Assembly: GCA_021773565.1 (NCBI GenBank)
Contig: JAJFJZ010000008.1
Location: 248,001 to 312,000, forward strand
DNA length: 64,000 bases
Reading direction: 5' to 3'
Origin: Gammaproteobacteria bacterium
Lineage (GTDB): Bacteria > Pseudomonadota > Gammaproteobacteria > Pseudomonadales > Azotimanducaceae
A program made the translations under genes and the position numbers. This document shows positions 17,927-27,231 of the stretch, in pieces (positions within the stretch are counted from its first letter, which is position 1; the number at the start of each line of letters is the position of its first letter). The notes below the pieces were generated by a model, which was not told the origin of the DNA, searched no databases, and was given only the letters and a program-made list of their open reading frames with translations.

Positions 17927-19240
17927 CTAATTTTTGTTGGTCAATTTGATCTCGGTCAGTCGAACCTGAATTTCTTCTTCACTAAACCACACTCCTCGCA
18001 ATAAGACACCTGCCCGGTCCTTTACGGCAGCGATATCCTCCAGTGGGTTTGCGTTTAGCAAAATCATGTCTGCACGTTGGCCCGGAGCAATTACGCCGAA
18101 AGCATCCTCAGCCTGAAAATATTTTCCCACGTTGCGCGTGCCCGATAATAAAACTTCGTAAGGCGTTAATCCTGCCTCTACCATCCTTTGCATTTCGCGA
18201 TGGATCGAAAATCCCGGCACGCTAAATAATTGAGGAGAATCGGTGCCCATTAAGATACCTACGCCCGCGTCATGCAATGCTTTGAGAACCACATCCCGGG
18301 TGTGTGAATAATCTGCGGGGTTAAAGTCCTGGGGTCTTTGTAGCCTTTGTTTCATGCGACGACTCCAGGTCTCAACTTCCTCCCTGGGCCAGAATTGCAT
18401 TTCTGGCCAGGCCGCCATTTCTTTTGCGCTGCCAAGGCCAATGAGATGATTCCACAGCTCGAGGGTGGGCACAATCCACACTCCCCGGTCCTTGCTGAGT
18501 TTAACCAGGGTGTTCAGTCGTTTGAAATCGAGTGCCTGATCCGGATAGCCAAGCGCCTCCAGATACCCATCTATATGATCAAAGCTTAGCTGACCCATCG
18601 ATATGGCGTGTTCCAGACCAACGTCCCGCGGCACGTGGCCACCAAAATGGATACCTAACTGGTGCGCCGTGTTAGCCATAGCATCATATTCAGCGCGACT
18701 CAATCCAGGGTGTACCTTTAAAAGGTCCCAACCTTGTGCGACTTGCGTTCGAACCTTTTGCCGTGCCTGTTCCGGGCTGGAAATCGAATTGCCGTTAAAA
18801 CTGGGGCCCGCCAGGTAAAGGCTGGGGCCGATTGTTGTTCTGTTACTAATTTGCTCTTTTAGTATCAGCTGTGCAGGAGCACCAAGCATGCCTCGCAGCG
18901 TGGTCACACCGTTTGCTACATACAAAAACATCATGTTGTTAACGTAGGCGCTGTTTACATTTCCCTGTGGTATCGGGGTGTGGCCGTGCATTTCTGCAAG
19001 ACCGGGAATAAGGTATTTGCCTTTACCATCTATAAACCGGGCGGATTTCTCATATCCCTCGGCTACGTTGCTGCCAACGGCAATAATACGGTCACCCCTT
19101 ACAACAACGGTCTGGTTTGCTAACAGTTTTTCTCCTGTCATTGCGATAAGGTTTACATCTGAAAAAACTATCGTTTTAGCTTCAAATGCACCTGCGACAA
19201 TTAGTGTCGCCATACCTAACAGAATTTTGATCAGTAACAC
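17927..19240 (-). CDS. Secreted metal-dependent amidohydrolase (imidazolonepropionase-like)
   Basis: TIM-barrel hydrolase of the amidohydrolase superfamily with a hydrophobic N-terminal leader (LLIKILLGMATLIVAGAFEA), suggesting a periplasmic location. Metal-site residues are visible: HGH in GLAEMHGHTP, the probable carboxylated lysine in LLKVHPG, histidines in GGHVP and FDHIDGY, and the catalytic aspartate in MGTDSP. The start is GTG at 19240 with a good AGGGAG 9 bases upstream. It is the first gene of the minus-strand run that continues into the lipid operon. Likely substrates are small cyclic amides, peptides or related compounds, unresolved. Confidence 0.85.
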   Translation of the reverse strand: MLLIKILLGMATLIVAGAFEAKTIVFSDVNLIAMTGEKLLANQTVVVRGDRIIAVGSNVAEGYEKSARFIDGKGKYLIPGLAEMHGHTPIPQGNVNSAYVNNMMFLYVANGVTTLRGMLGAPAQLILKEQISNRTTIGPSLYLAGPSFNGNSISSPEQARQKVRTQVAQGWDLLKVHPGLSRAEYDAMANTAHQLGIHFGGHVPRDVGLEHAISMGQLSFDHIDGYLEALGYPDQALDFKRLNTLVKLSKDRGVWIVPTLELWNHLIGLGSAKEMAAWPEMQFWPREEVETWSRRMKQRLQRPQDFNPADYSHTRDVVLKALHDAGVGILMGTDSPQLFSVPGFSIHREMQRMVEAGLTPYEVLLSGTRNVGKYFQAEDAFGVIAPGQRADMILLNANPLEDIAAVKDRAGVLLRGVWFSEEEIQVRLTEIKLTNKN

Positions 19241-19373
19241 CTGGATAATCTCCCTTTGATAGCGGTATAGCGCAACTCTACCAGATGCCGGGTTTGCAGG
19301 GTTGATCCTGTCGGATGGAAGTGCGAAAGTCTTTCGCTGGTTGTTAAAGATCAGGTTAAATGAGGATATCCGG

Positions 19374-19790
19374 ATGGAAGTTAAAAACAGGCTGGGGCCT
19401 AGTGAAGAACAGCTCAGAGGGTTTCTGGAGGGTGATTCCGATACGCCGATTTATATGCTGAATTTGCTCAAATTCAGGGAGTACGCCGAATACGAAGATG
19501 GCCGCAAGACAAGGTTGACCGGCCAGGAAGCCTACGCGATTTATGGCGCAGAGGTTCAGGCGCACCTGGCCAAGGTGGGAGGACAGGGGATATTTGCTGG
19601 TCAGGTCAGCAGGTTGATGTTGGGCGAGGTTGAGGAACTATGGGATATGGTGGCAATAGTAATGTATCCCAATAAAAAGGCGATGCTGAAAATGATCAGT
19701 GACCCGGACTATATCGAAAGTGCCCGGCATCGAAGTGCCGGCCTTGAAGGCCAGTTAAATATTGAAACAAAAAACCTCGCGCCCGGGTGA
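19374..19790 (+). CDS. DUF1330-type (dimeric alpha-beta barrel) protein
   Basis: Small cytoplasmic protein of about 138 residues resembling DUF1330 ferredoxin-like barrel proteins: YMLNLLKFREYAEYEDG, a YAIYG segment, and the second-half VAIVMYPNKKAMLKMI followed by DPDYIESARHR. Biochemical role unknown; such barrels often bind small hydrophobic ligands or act as monooxygenase-like enzymes. The ATG at 19374 has TGAGGA 7 bases upstream, so a longer frame from 19302 is not favoured. It converges on the carotenoid oxygenase gene. Confidence 0.75.
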   Translation: MEVKNRLGPSEEQLRGFLEGDSDTPIYMLNLLKFREYAEYEDGRKTRLTGQEAYAIYGAEVQAHLAKVGGQGIFAGQVSRLMLGEVEELWDMVAIVMYPNKKAMLKMISDPDYIESARHRSAGLEGQLNIETKNLAPG

Positions 19791-19815
19791 TCTTGCCCTC
19801 GGGAGCATGGATGTT

Positions 19816-21141
19816 TCAGTCTGCAATCCAACTGCCGTGGGCCCCATAGGGAACCCGTTGAGGAATGTCGATGCTTGCAACAGGGCGTGCTGAAAAACTC
19901 GTGGCATCAATTATGTTGAATCGCGATTTACCGGACGATTCGTCGTGGCTTAATGCAAGTACCCAGCCTTCGTCTTCTCCCGGGCCACCGGACGCAAAAA
20001 CCGGTTCCGCTCCCCGAACATTGTTGCCCAGGTTGTGCTCTTCGCAAGAACCGCTCTCCAGGTCATATTTGTAGAGCTTTGAGCCGTAAACGGGTTCTTC
20101 GCTATTACCCTCGCCAGCGAGGGACATAAGGTAGCCAAATCTGGATTTCTGACCTACTTTGCTGTCGTTTACCCGACCGAAATCACCGGGTCGGCCATCC
20201 ACCTGTACCTCGCTCACAGTGCCCGTAACAAGATCTATCTGCCAGCGCCATAACTTTCCAACATTGGCATAGTTGTCTGAACTGCCTTCAAATGCAGATT
20301 CCTGGCGGGAAACAAAGAGCGTAATCAGCTTGCCTTCCTCAAACGCATTTACCGGGTGAAATACGTAACACGGTTCAATCTCAAACCAGCGTATGTCGGC
20401 ATTTGTGCCCTTGCGTGGCATTACGCCCAGGCGCGCTCCAGCTTCACGTTTAAAACTGAAGGGAATTCCCGTGGACAAGAGATCCAGGTCCAGTAGTAGC
20501 GGCAGATCCATAAATATGACGTAATTTTCTGTGATATTAAAGTCGTGCATCATCACCATGTTGGGAATATTGATGCCTTCCTGCTGGACAAGGTTACCCT
20601 TCGCATCCACCCGGATGTAATTTAGATATGGCGCTTCAAAAGAAAAGTAGCTAAATGCCAATAGCTCACCGGTTATCGGGCATACTTTTGGGTGTGCCGT
20701 CATGGATGTAGCAAGTTTGCCGCCATAGTTCTGGTAGCCCACGGTGTTTAATTCGCTGTCGATCTCCCAGGGCCAGTGTGCTTCTTCCAGGCACATTATT
20801 TTGCCGGCATGTTTTATTACGTGCGTATTGCCCTTGCCGCGCGCCAGGTCTCCAAGCCCCATATCCGGATTCTGAAGAGGGGAGGTGATATCCAGTGTTT
20901 GAATGAAGCGATTTTTGTACCACTGAGCTTTGCCGTTGGAGAGCCGAATACCATGCACCATGCCATCGCCCAGAAACCAGTGTGGTGAGTCGCCGCTATG
21001 AGGGTTTGGTCCAGTACGTATGTAAGTGCCATTAAGTTCAGGGGGAATGGTTCCAGTAACATGAGGTAAAAGTTCCGTCACCTCGTCTGGCATGGGAGTC
21101 CAGTTGCCGCGAAGATGCCAGGGTGGCCGTGTATCATTCAT
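19816..21141 (-). CDS. Carotenoid cleavage oxygenase (RPE65/CCD family)
   Basis: Non-heme iron dioxygenase with a seven-bladed propeller that cleaves a conjugated double bond in carotenoids, apocarotenoids or stilbene-like phenylpropanoids. The four iron-binding histidines are seen in TAHPK, MMHDF, VFHPVN and the C-terminal GAHGSW; the N-terminus has NGTYIRTGPNP and WFLGDGMVHG. With ATG 21141 (MNDTRPPW) the length is 441 residues. A longer frame to 21375 would run into the divergent aldo/keto reductase gene and adds a non-conserved leader. No signal peptide. It is divergent from a redox operon that may process the aldehyde products. Confidence 0.88.
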   Translation of the reverse strand: MNDTRPPWHLRGNWTPMPDEVTELLPHVTGTIPPELNGTYIRTGPNPHSGDSPHWFLGDGMVHGIRLSNGKAQWYKNRFIQTLDITSPLQNPDMGLGDLARGKGNTHVIKHAGKIMCLEEAHWPWEIDSELNTVGYQNYGGKLATSMTAHPKVCPITGELLAFSYFSFEAPYLNYIRVDAKGNLVQQEGINIPNMVMMHDFNITENYVIFMDLPLLLDLDLLSTGIPFSFKREAGARLGVMPRKGTNADIRWFEIEPCYVFHPVNAFEEGKLITLFVSRQESAFEGSSDNYANVGKLWRWQIDLVTGTVSEVQVDGRPGDFGRVNDSKVGQKSRFGYLMSLAGEGNSEEPVYGSKLYKYDLESGSCEEHNLGNNVRGAEPVFASGGPGEDEGWVLALSHDESSGKSRFNIIDATSFSARPVASIDIPQRVPYGAHGSWIAD

Positions 21142-21284
21142 ATGAGTAAAACTCTTTGTTATCGTTTTGTCTGATGATGAATGGGAAAATACCATTAGAC
21201 AAGTTGCATTTTTTGGGTGCGTGTCAGACGGTTGAAGAAGCACGTTGATAGTGACAGAGTGGAGTATCTGGAAAGGAAAAACAT

Positions 21285-22277
21285 ATGGAACAAAAAGCAA
21301 TAGGAAAAACTGGGATACGCGTAGCTCAGATTGGCTTGGGATGTATGGGACTGTCCGAGTTTTACGGCCCTCCAACTGAAATAAAGCAAGCCATCAAACT
21401 TCTGCATGAAGCAATAGAGCTGGGTGTAAATCATTTTGATACCGCAGAGATATACGGTATTGGTTCGGCTAATGAAACATTACTGGGCAAAGCCTTTGGT
21501 GATCGCCGGGACAAAGTACGCATTGCGACCAAGTTTGGCCCACTGCGTGATCCCGAAACAGGTGCCAGAACCGGGTTGGACGGTTCTGCTAAAAATTGCC
21601 GCAGGGCAGTGGAGGGTTCGTTAAGCAGGCTGCAGACAGATCACATCGATCTCTACTATCTCCACCGTGCCGACCCAAATACACCAATAGAAGATACCGT
21701 GTCTGCGATGGCTGAACTGCTTGGGGAGGGCAAGATAGGTGCCATCGGTCTGTCAGAGGTATCTGCTGCAACGCTTCGCCGGGCAAATGAAGTTCACCAC
21801 ATTGCTGCGGTGCAGTCAGAGTATTCTATTTTTAGCAGGGATATAGAAGCTGAAATTATTCCGGCCTGTAGTGATTCAGGAACAAGCCTGGTTGCATATT
21901 CCCCACTCGGGCGCGGCATGCTGACCGGTACATTCAGTGCTGAAAGTGTTCCGGGCGAGAAAGATTTTCGAGGTGTAATGCAGCCTCGATTCAGTGGAGA
22001 TGCGTTTGCTGCCAATCTGGCGCTGGTGGAACAGGTTACGAGTCTTGCCACGGCCAAAGGAGTAACCCCGGCTGAAGTGGCTCTGGCGTGGGTGATGGCC
22101 AAGCAGGAAAACGTTTTTCCAATTGCGGGAACCACACGCCTGGCAAATCTGAAAACAAACATTGCCGCCATGGAGCTGGAATTGACGAGTGGTGATCTGG
22201 CCACATTGGATCGCCTCGCAGATCAGGTACTGGGGACGCGTTACGATGCTCAGGGTATGCAGTTTTTAAACGGATAG
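21285..22277 (+). CDS. Aldo/keto reductase
   Basis: NADPH-dependent (beta/alpha)8-barrel oxidoreductase acting on aldehydes or ketones. The catalytic tetrad is present: Asp in NHFDTAEIYG, the Tyr of the same motif, Lys in RIATKFG and His in YYLHRADP. The cofactor-binding C-terminal loop reads PIAGTTRLANLKTN. The length of 330 residues fits the AKR11/13-like group with the N-terminal signature GLGCMGLSEFYG. ATG 21285 has GGAAAGG close upstream. It leads a same-strand operon with an LLM flavoprotein (31 bp downstream) and a flavodoxin-like gene, divergent from the carotenoid oxygenase, whose aldehyde products would be plausible substrates. Confidence 0.9.
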   Translation: MEQKAIGKTGIRVAQIGLGCMGLSEFYGPPTEIKQAIKLLHEAIELGVNHFDTAEIYGIGSANETLLGKAFGDRRDKVRIATKFGPLRDPETGARTGLDGSAKNCRRAVEGSLSRLQTDHIDLYYLHRADPNTPIEDTVSAMAELLGEGKIGAIGLSEVSAATLRRANEVHHIAAVQSEYSIFSRDIEAEIIPACSDSGTSLVAYSPLGRGMLTGTFSAESVPGEKDFRGVMQPRFSGDAFAANLALVEQVTSLATAKGVTPAEVALAWVMAKQENVFPIAGTTRLANLKTNIAAMELELTSGDLATLDRLADQVLGTRYDAQGMQFLNG

Positions 22278-22308
22278 TTCATCCAGAATCTTTAACAGAG
22301 GTAAGCAC

Positions 22309-23172
22309 ATGACAGTAGAAGAAAAAAAACCGGGATTTGGCATTACGATGTTTCCAACAGATTACGCGATTCAACCGGTGGAATTGGCCAGGGCGATTGA
22401 ATCACGAGGTCTGGATAGCATTTTTTTCCCTGAGCACACGCACATTCCTGCCTGTAGAACCACTCCGTTTCCAGGTGGTACGAAATTACCGAGAGAATAT
22501 TCACATACCCATGACCCCTTTGTGGCGTTGGCTGCGTGTGCTGCGGTTACTGAACGCATAAAACTGGGTACCGGGATTTGCCTGGTCATTGAGCGTGACC
22601 CAATCGTGCTCGCGAAGGAAATTGCCTCGCTGGATTTAATCTCAAATGGGCGTGTCGTATTGGGAATTGGTGCTGGATGGAACGTGGAGGAGATGGAAAA
22701 TCATGGCGCAGATTACCAAAACAGGTGGAAAATAGTACGTGAAAAAATACTGGCCATGAAGGAAATCTGGAATAACGATGAAGCTGAATTTCACGGCGAG
22801 TTTGTAAACTTTGATCCCATCTGGTGCCACCCCAAACCCGTGCAACCAGGCGGTCCGCCTATATGGATAGGAGCCAGCTCCAAATGGACCCACGATCGGG
22901 TTGCGGAATACGCAGATGGTTGGCTTCCAATAGGCGGTATGCCATCCGGTAGCCTGGATTTGCTGTCTGCTGCGTGTGAAAAACGAAATCGCAAAGTTCA
23001 GGACATTACCCTGGCTTTGTTTGGCGCACCGGCGGACGTAGAAAATTTGCAATCAAGGGTAGAGCAGGGCTTTACTGAATTTGCCTTTTTTGTACCTCCC
23101 GAGCCTGCAGAAAAAGTACTGCCCATGCTTGATTCCTATTGCGAGCTGCTCGTGAAAGCTGGCTATCGGTGA
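22309..23172 (+). CDS. LLM-class flavin/F420-dependent oxidoreductase
   Basis: Luciferase-like TIM-barrel oxidoreductase of about 287 residues, most like the LLM subgroup annotated as F420-dependent. Features are FFPEHTHIP near residue 45, the ERIKLGTGICLV strand, LVIERDPIVLAKEIASLD, the glycine-rich VLGIGAGWN and the PPIWIGA segment near residue 185. FMN may be used in place of F420. Its stop overlaps the next gene start in a GTGA junction, implying translational coupling with the flavodoxin-like protein. Substrate unknown; the operon context suggests reduction or oxygenation of a catabolic intermediate. Confidence 0.83.
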   Translation: MTVEEKKPGFGITMFPTDYAIQPVELARAIESRGLDSIFFPEHTHIPACRTTPFPGGTKLPREYSHTHDPFVALAACAAVTERIKLGTGICLVIERDPIVLAKEIASLDLISNGRVVLGIGAGWNVEEMENHGADYQNRWKIVREKILAMKEIWNNDEAEFHGEFVNFDPIWCHPKPVQPGGPPIWIGASSKWTHDRVAEYADGWLPIGGMPSGSLDLLSAACEKRNRKVQDITLALFGAPADVENLQSRVEQGFTEFAFFVPPEPAEKVLPMLDSYCELLVKAGYR

Positions 23173-23645
23173 CGCAAAACCCGGACAAACATCTGCTTAT
23201 TGTTTTTCATTCGCAGTCCGGACACACCGAACAGTTAATCGATGCTGCGAACCGGGGCGCCTGCAGTGCGGAAATAGAACACGTGGACGTTCGCAAACTG
23301 GTAGCGAAAAATGCCAATCCCGAAGACTTGCTCTGGGCAGATGGCCTGATTCTTGGTACTGCTGAAAACTTCGGTTACATGTCCGGTGGCATGAAAGATT
23401 TTCTGGACCGCACATTTTATGCAGTTGAAGGGATGATTCAGAGCCTGCCCTATGCACTGATAGTCAGCGCTGATAATGACGGCTCCGGTGCCGTAAGTTC
23501 TGTGCAACGCATAGCCCTGGGCTACCCCTTCGTTGCGATTCACGAACCGCTGGTAGTGGTGGGGGAAATTGACGATAAAGCGCTCGATTCAGCGCATGAT
23601 GTGGGCATGTTGCTTGCTGCTGGATTGGAGGCCGGGGTGTTCTAG
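23169..23645 (+). CDS. Flavodoxin-like / NAD(P)H:flavin oxidoreductase family protein
   Basis: About 158 residues with a flavodoxin fold: the FMN phosphate loop FHSQSGHTEQL after the first strand, LLWADGLILGTAENFGYMSGGMKDFLDR (WrbA/flavodoxin-like) and ALIVSADNDGSGA. It probably carries electrons or reduces quinones or flavin. The GTG at 23169 forms a GTGA overlap with the LLM gene stop; a longer frame from 23139 would overlap more and is not needed. It could be the reductase partner of the LLM enzyme, an inference from coupling. Confidence 0.78.
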   Translation: MTQNPDKHLLIVFHSQSGHTEQLIDAANRGACSAEIEHVDVRKLVAKNANPEDLLWADGLILGTAENFGYMSGGMKDFLDRTFYAVEGMIQSLPYALIVSADNDGSGAVSSVQRIALGYPFVAIHEPLVVVGEIDDKALDSAHDVGMLLAAGLEAGVF

Positions 23646-23727
23646 AGAACTCATCTTTTTGACAAGTGGCAGTACGTGTTAGATCGATAACACTGTTTCT
23701 GGTTTCCAGCCTTTATATGGTTAGTTT

Positions 23728-24495
23728 TTATTCTTGCGTGTATCGATCATTAAGCCGCTGCATTCCACTAATCCAGCGATCATAGTCGGCTGTTTTTCTG
23801 CGGATGTATTCTCGAACCACTTCGTGTGGGAGTATCAGGAAGTCTTCCTGTTCCAGACCTTTAATCACGGCCTCAGCAAGCTCTTCGGGTTCTATCATAC
23901 CGTCCACACTTGCAACGCCGTCTTCGTTACCCGCTGTCATTGCCGTTCGAACGGCCTGGGGACATAACACCGATACTTTTATGCCATCTTTTCCATGGGT
24001 TATTGCAAGCCATTCCGCAAATGCAACTGCTGCGTGTTTTGAAACGGCATAAGTTACAGAACCAATCTGGCTTAATAATCCGGCGGCGGAGGATGTGTTC
24101 AACAGGTAGCCTCCGCCCCGGGCGGCCATTCTGGGTACCAGGCACCTGGCAGCATAAAGGTGTGACTTAAAATTCACATTCATAATAAGATCCCAAACCT
24201 CATCGGGTTCTTCCAGGCCCTGCCCAATACCAATCCCGGCATTGGAACAAAAGAGATCAATAGGTCCATACGCTTTCTCGGTATTCTCGATCAGTTGAAT
24301 AATTTGTGCCTCATCAGCCACATCAATGCCAACTCCATAGCCACCCATCTCGGTTGCGACAGTGCTCGCGCCCTCGCCGTTGAGGTCTGCCACCACGATA
24401 TGGGCAGCACCCTCGGCTGCAAACCGGTGTGCCAGTGCTCGTCCGATGCCACTGGCGCCACCTGTGACCACAATTACCTTTTCTTTAACCAACAT
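23728..24495 (-). CDS. Short-chain dehydrogenase/reductase (SDR)
   Basis: Classical SDR of 255 residues: cofactor motif TGGASGIGRA at residues 11-20, an acidic residue after the second strand (VADLNGE) favouring NAD(H), SNAGIG, the catalytic serine in NTSSAAG and YAVSK with the catalytic Tyr and Lys. The tail is extended (RRKTADYDRWISGM), as in SDRs linked to acyl or terpenoid catabolism. It stands alone, convergent with the flavodoxin-like gene and divergent from the protease. Substrate unknown. Confidence 0.87.
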   Translation of the reverse strand: MLVKEKVIVVTGGASGIGRALAHRFAAEGAAHIVVADLNGEGASTVATEMGGYGVGIDVADEAQIIQLIENTEKAYGPIDLFCSNAGIGIGQGLEEPDEVWDLIMNVNFKSHLYAARCLVPRMAARGGGYLLNTSSAAGLLSQIGSVTYAVSKHAAVAFAEWLAITHGKDGIKVSVLCPQAVRTAMTAGNEDGVASVDGMIEPEELAEAVIKGLEQEDFLILPHEVVREYIRRKTADYDRWISGMQRLNDRYTQE

Positions 24496-24678
24496 ACATC
24501 ACCACAACCTGAGAACCTGTTTGCACAACCTTACGATTTATCAATTTTTGAATCCACCACTGATGAAAAAGCCAGCGTTAAGATATATTCGATATGAACT
24601 TAAAGCGGTTGCCAAAGTCTCCATAAGTAGGTGAAATACCTTAAAATGGGACGTGTATTTGTGACCACCAGAAACCCT
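24496..24678. promoter_or_regulatory. Divergent promoter region, SDR / Do-type protease
   Basis: About 180 bp between divergent genes. Upstream in-frame starts for the protease at 24631 and 24646 fall within it. No clear sigma70 or sigmaE-type promoter was recognised by eye. Confidence 0.3.
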
Positions 24679-26043
24679 ATGAGAACTCAATTTACCGTAC
24701 TTGCTTGCTGGCTTCTGGGCTTTCATGGCGGAGTAGCCCTGGCAGCAAGTATGCCCGGTGCACTGCCAGACGGATATACGGTGCCGAGTCTGGCGCCGAT
24801 GCTGGATCGGGTGACTCCCAGCATCGTAAATATTGCTACCTATGCGACCATTGAAATGCGTAATCCCCTTCTGGAAGACCCTTATTTCAGAAGATTTTTT
24901 AACGTGCCGGATAGTCGCCGTCGTTATCGGCGAGCCCAGGCGGCAGGTTCGGGGGTTATTGTTGATGCGAAAAACGGATATATAGTAACCAATCACCATG
25001 TAGTACGACGTGCCGATGAAATAAGCGTAACGCTCGCCGACGGCCGTACCGCCCATGCAAAATTGATTGGTGTCGATGACAAAGTGGATCTTGCAGTATT
25101 GCAGGTAGACATCGAAGACCTCAGTGCTATCGAGTTTGCCGATAGCGCAGATTCACGGGTTGGAGATTTTGTGGTGGCTATAGGCAATCCCTTTGGTCTG
25201 GACCAAACCGTTACTTCGGGTATTGTCAGCGCTCTGGGTCGTAGTGGTATGGGAATTGAAGGATATGAAGACTTCATTCAAACCGATGCTTCCATTAATC
25301 CCGGAAACTCCGGTGGTGCCCTGGTTGACCTGCACGGCAGATTGATTGGAATTAACACCGCTATCATTGCACCCAGTGGTGGGAATGTTGGTATTGGATT
25401 TGCAATACCCAGCAACATGGTGGGCGCGATCACGGCGCAACTCATTGAACATGGAGAGGTACACAGGGGTAACGTGGGTTTAAATGTTCAGGGGCTGAAT
25501 GTCGAGCTGGCCCAGGCTTTTGGTGTGGATAGAAACCGGGGTGTGGTAGTCGTGGAGGTTGAGGAAGAAAGTGCCGCCGAGCGTGCAGGATTAAGATCCG
25601 GGGATATCATTACCGAAATTAGCGGTCGAAAAATAAACAAACTCGTCGACTATCACAGCCAGATGGCCGTTGTTGTAGTAGACGATGAGCTGCAATTCAG
25701 TTACTTGCGTGATGGGAAAGTGCGCAGCAGTTCAATCAAAATTCGAGAGGAATTGGGTCGCTTGCCGGGAGAGCGACTTGATCCCCGTTTAGCTGGCTGT
25801 ATCCTGCAAAATTTCAAAAATGATGAAGACCGTTCGAGCGCGGTTGGCACACTTGTTACTGAGGTGGAACGTGATAGCAATGCCTGGAACCAGGGGCTTC
25901 GTCCGGGTGATATTATTGTCGAAGTAAACAGGCGATCTGTAGGTGACCTCAGGGAATTCAGGCAAAACCTTAAGCTGAATTCCCGCGAAATTCTGTTACG
26001 GGTATATCGATCCGGCAGATACGGGAGTGTCTGGTTGCGCTAA
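24679..26043 (+). CDS. Do-type periplasmic serine protease (DegP/DegQ/MucD family)
   Basis: Periplasmic quality-control protease and chaperone of the HtrA family. A signal peptide is seen after ATG 24679 (FTVLACWLLGFHGGVALAAS); starts at 24631 or 24646 would only lengthen the leader. The chymotrypsin-like domain has the triad His in VTNHHVV, Asp in VDLAVLQV and Ser in NPGNSGGA. Two PDZ domains follow (about residues 250-340 and 375-450). The short loop in place of the DegP Q-linker favours DegQ or MucD. The gene ends in a 4-bp convergent overlap with the alcohol dehydrogenase. Confidence 0.92.
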   Translation: MRTQFTVLACWLLGFHGGVALAASMPGALPDGYTVPSLAPMLDRVTPSIVNIATYATIEMRNPLLEDPYFRRFFNVPDSRRRYRRAQAAGSGVIVDAKNGYIVTNHHVVRRADEISVTLADGRTAHAKLIGVDDKVDLAVLQVDIEDLSAIEFADSADSRVGDFVVAIGNPFGLDQTVTSGIVSALGRSGMGIEGYEDFIQTDASINPGNSGGALVDLHGRLIGINTAIIAPSGGNVGIGFAIPSNMVGAITAQLIEHGEVHRGNVGLNVQGLNVELAQAFGVDRNRGVVVVEVEEESAAERAGLRSGDIITEISGRKINKLVDYHSQMAVVVVDDELQFSYLRDGKVRSSSIKIREELGRLPGERLDPRLAGCILQNFKNDEDRSSAVGTLVTEVERDSNAWNQGLRPGDIIVEVNRRSVGDLREFRQNLKLNSREILLRVYRSGRYGSVWLR

Positions 26044-27125
26044 TCGAACATTATTACGCTACGAGCCACTTCACCAGTCTTGAGCGCTTCCATACCTTCA
26101 TTTACATCTTCCAGTTTAATGCGTCTTGAAATCAGGTCATCCAGATGCAGTCGGCCGGAAAGATAGAAATCTACAAAGCGGGGCATATCCACACGGAATC
26201 GGTTAGAACCCATGTTGGAGCCCTGAATTTTGCGCTCCATCAAAAACTCCGGGCCGTGTATTTCGATAGTGGTCCCGACAGGGATCATCCCGATCACCGT
26301 TGCCGTTCCGCCACGCCTTAACATTTTAAAACACTGCTCTGTTGTGGTCTTCAGGCCTATCGCTTCAAATGAGTAATGCACACCTTCGCCGCCGGTTTGT
26401 TCCCTGATTTCTTCCACTACATTGGTCGTACCGGCATTTATCACGTCTGTTGCACCAAATTTACGGGCCAGCTCCAGTTTGTTGTCCAGCATGTCCACAG
26501 CGAATATCCTGCCCGCACCGGCTATTGCCGCACCGTTAATTGCGGATAAGCCGATACCGCCGCAGCCTACTACGCATACGGTTGAACCCGGCTCTACCTT
26601 TGCGGTATGAATAACCGAGCCTATCCCAGTGGTAACGCCGCAGCCAATCAGCGCGGCACGATCCAAAGGCATATCCGGATTTACCTTACACAGGGCATGT
26701 TCGTGAATAAGCATGTTTTCCGCGAATGAAGACAAATTCAAAAACTGGTTTACCGGTTCCCCGTCGAGTGTCATACGTGGCTCTCGATCAGGTGCACGGT
26801 TTAATTCGGTGGACTGACAGAGTGAAAGGTGACCCGTCACGCAATCCTCACAATGTCCACAAAAAGCAGAAAGACAAGTGATTACGTGATCGCCCGGTTT
26901 TACGTAGGAAACATCGGAGCCCACAGCCTCCACAACTCCGGCTGATTCATGCCCCAATACTGCTGGTAGCGGGTAGGGGTAGGATCCGTCCTGAAAATGC
27001 AGGTCTGAGTGGCAAACACCTGCAGCTACAGTTCGTATGCGCACTTCCCTGGACTCGGGATTGGAAAGTTTTACGTCAGCAATTTCCAGTGGCTGGTTCG
27101 TTTCCCGAAGTAGTGCTGCTTTCAT
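26040..27125 (-). CDS. Zinc-dependent alcohol dehydrogenase (MDR, class III-like)
   Basis: Medium-chain dehydrogenase of 361 residues. Catalytic zinc ligands are in GVCHSDLHF and GHESAG, with a further Cys in GCGVTTG; structural zinc cysteines are in CGHCEDCVTGHLSLC. The Rossmann motif is VVGCGGIGLSA, followed by an aspartate (VDMLDNK) that indicates NAD specificity. It resembles alcohol dehydrogenases acting on aryl or long-chain alcohols, near the glutathione-formaldehyde and NDMA-dependent groups. The start is ATG 27125; it is divergent from folK and ends in the CTAA overlap with the protease gene. Confidence 0.9.
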   Translation of the reverse strand: MKAALLRETNQPLEIADVKLSNPESREVRIRTVAAGVCHSDLHFQDGSYPYPLPAVLGHESAGVVEAVGSDVSYVKPGDHVITCLSAFCGHCEDCVTGHLSLCQSTELNRAPDREPRMTLDGEPVNQFLNLSSFAENMLIHEHALCKVNPDMPLDRAALIGCGVTTGIGSVIHTAKVEPGSTVCVVGCGGIGLSAINGAAIAGAGRIFAVDMLDNKLELARKFGATDVINAGTTNVVEEIREQTGGEGVHYSFEAIGLKTTTEQCFKMLRRGGTATVIGMIPVGTTIEIHGPEFLMERKIQGSNMGSNRFRVDMPRFVDFYLSGRLHLDDLISRRIKLEDVNEGMEALKTGEVARSVIMFD

Positions 27126-27231
27126 TGTTTTTTTTCCTGCCAGTGTTTAAAAGTGCACTCAGTTTGCCAAAGCCGGGTACTGATTGCCACTATCTGCGGT
27201 AAGCTGTACTCAGGACCAAGTGGAAACAACA

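Noticed and set aside
21142-21375. N-terminal extension of the carotenoid oxygenase frame
   Set aside because: It would overlap the divergent aldo/keto reductase gene, has no conserved sequence, and a normal family start (ATG 21141) exists.
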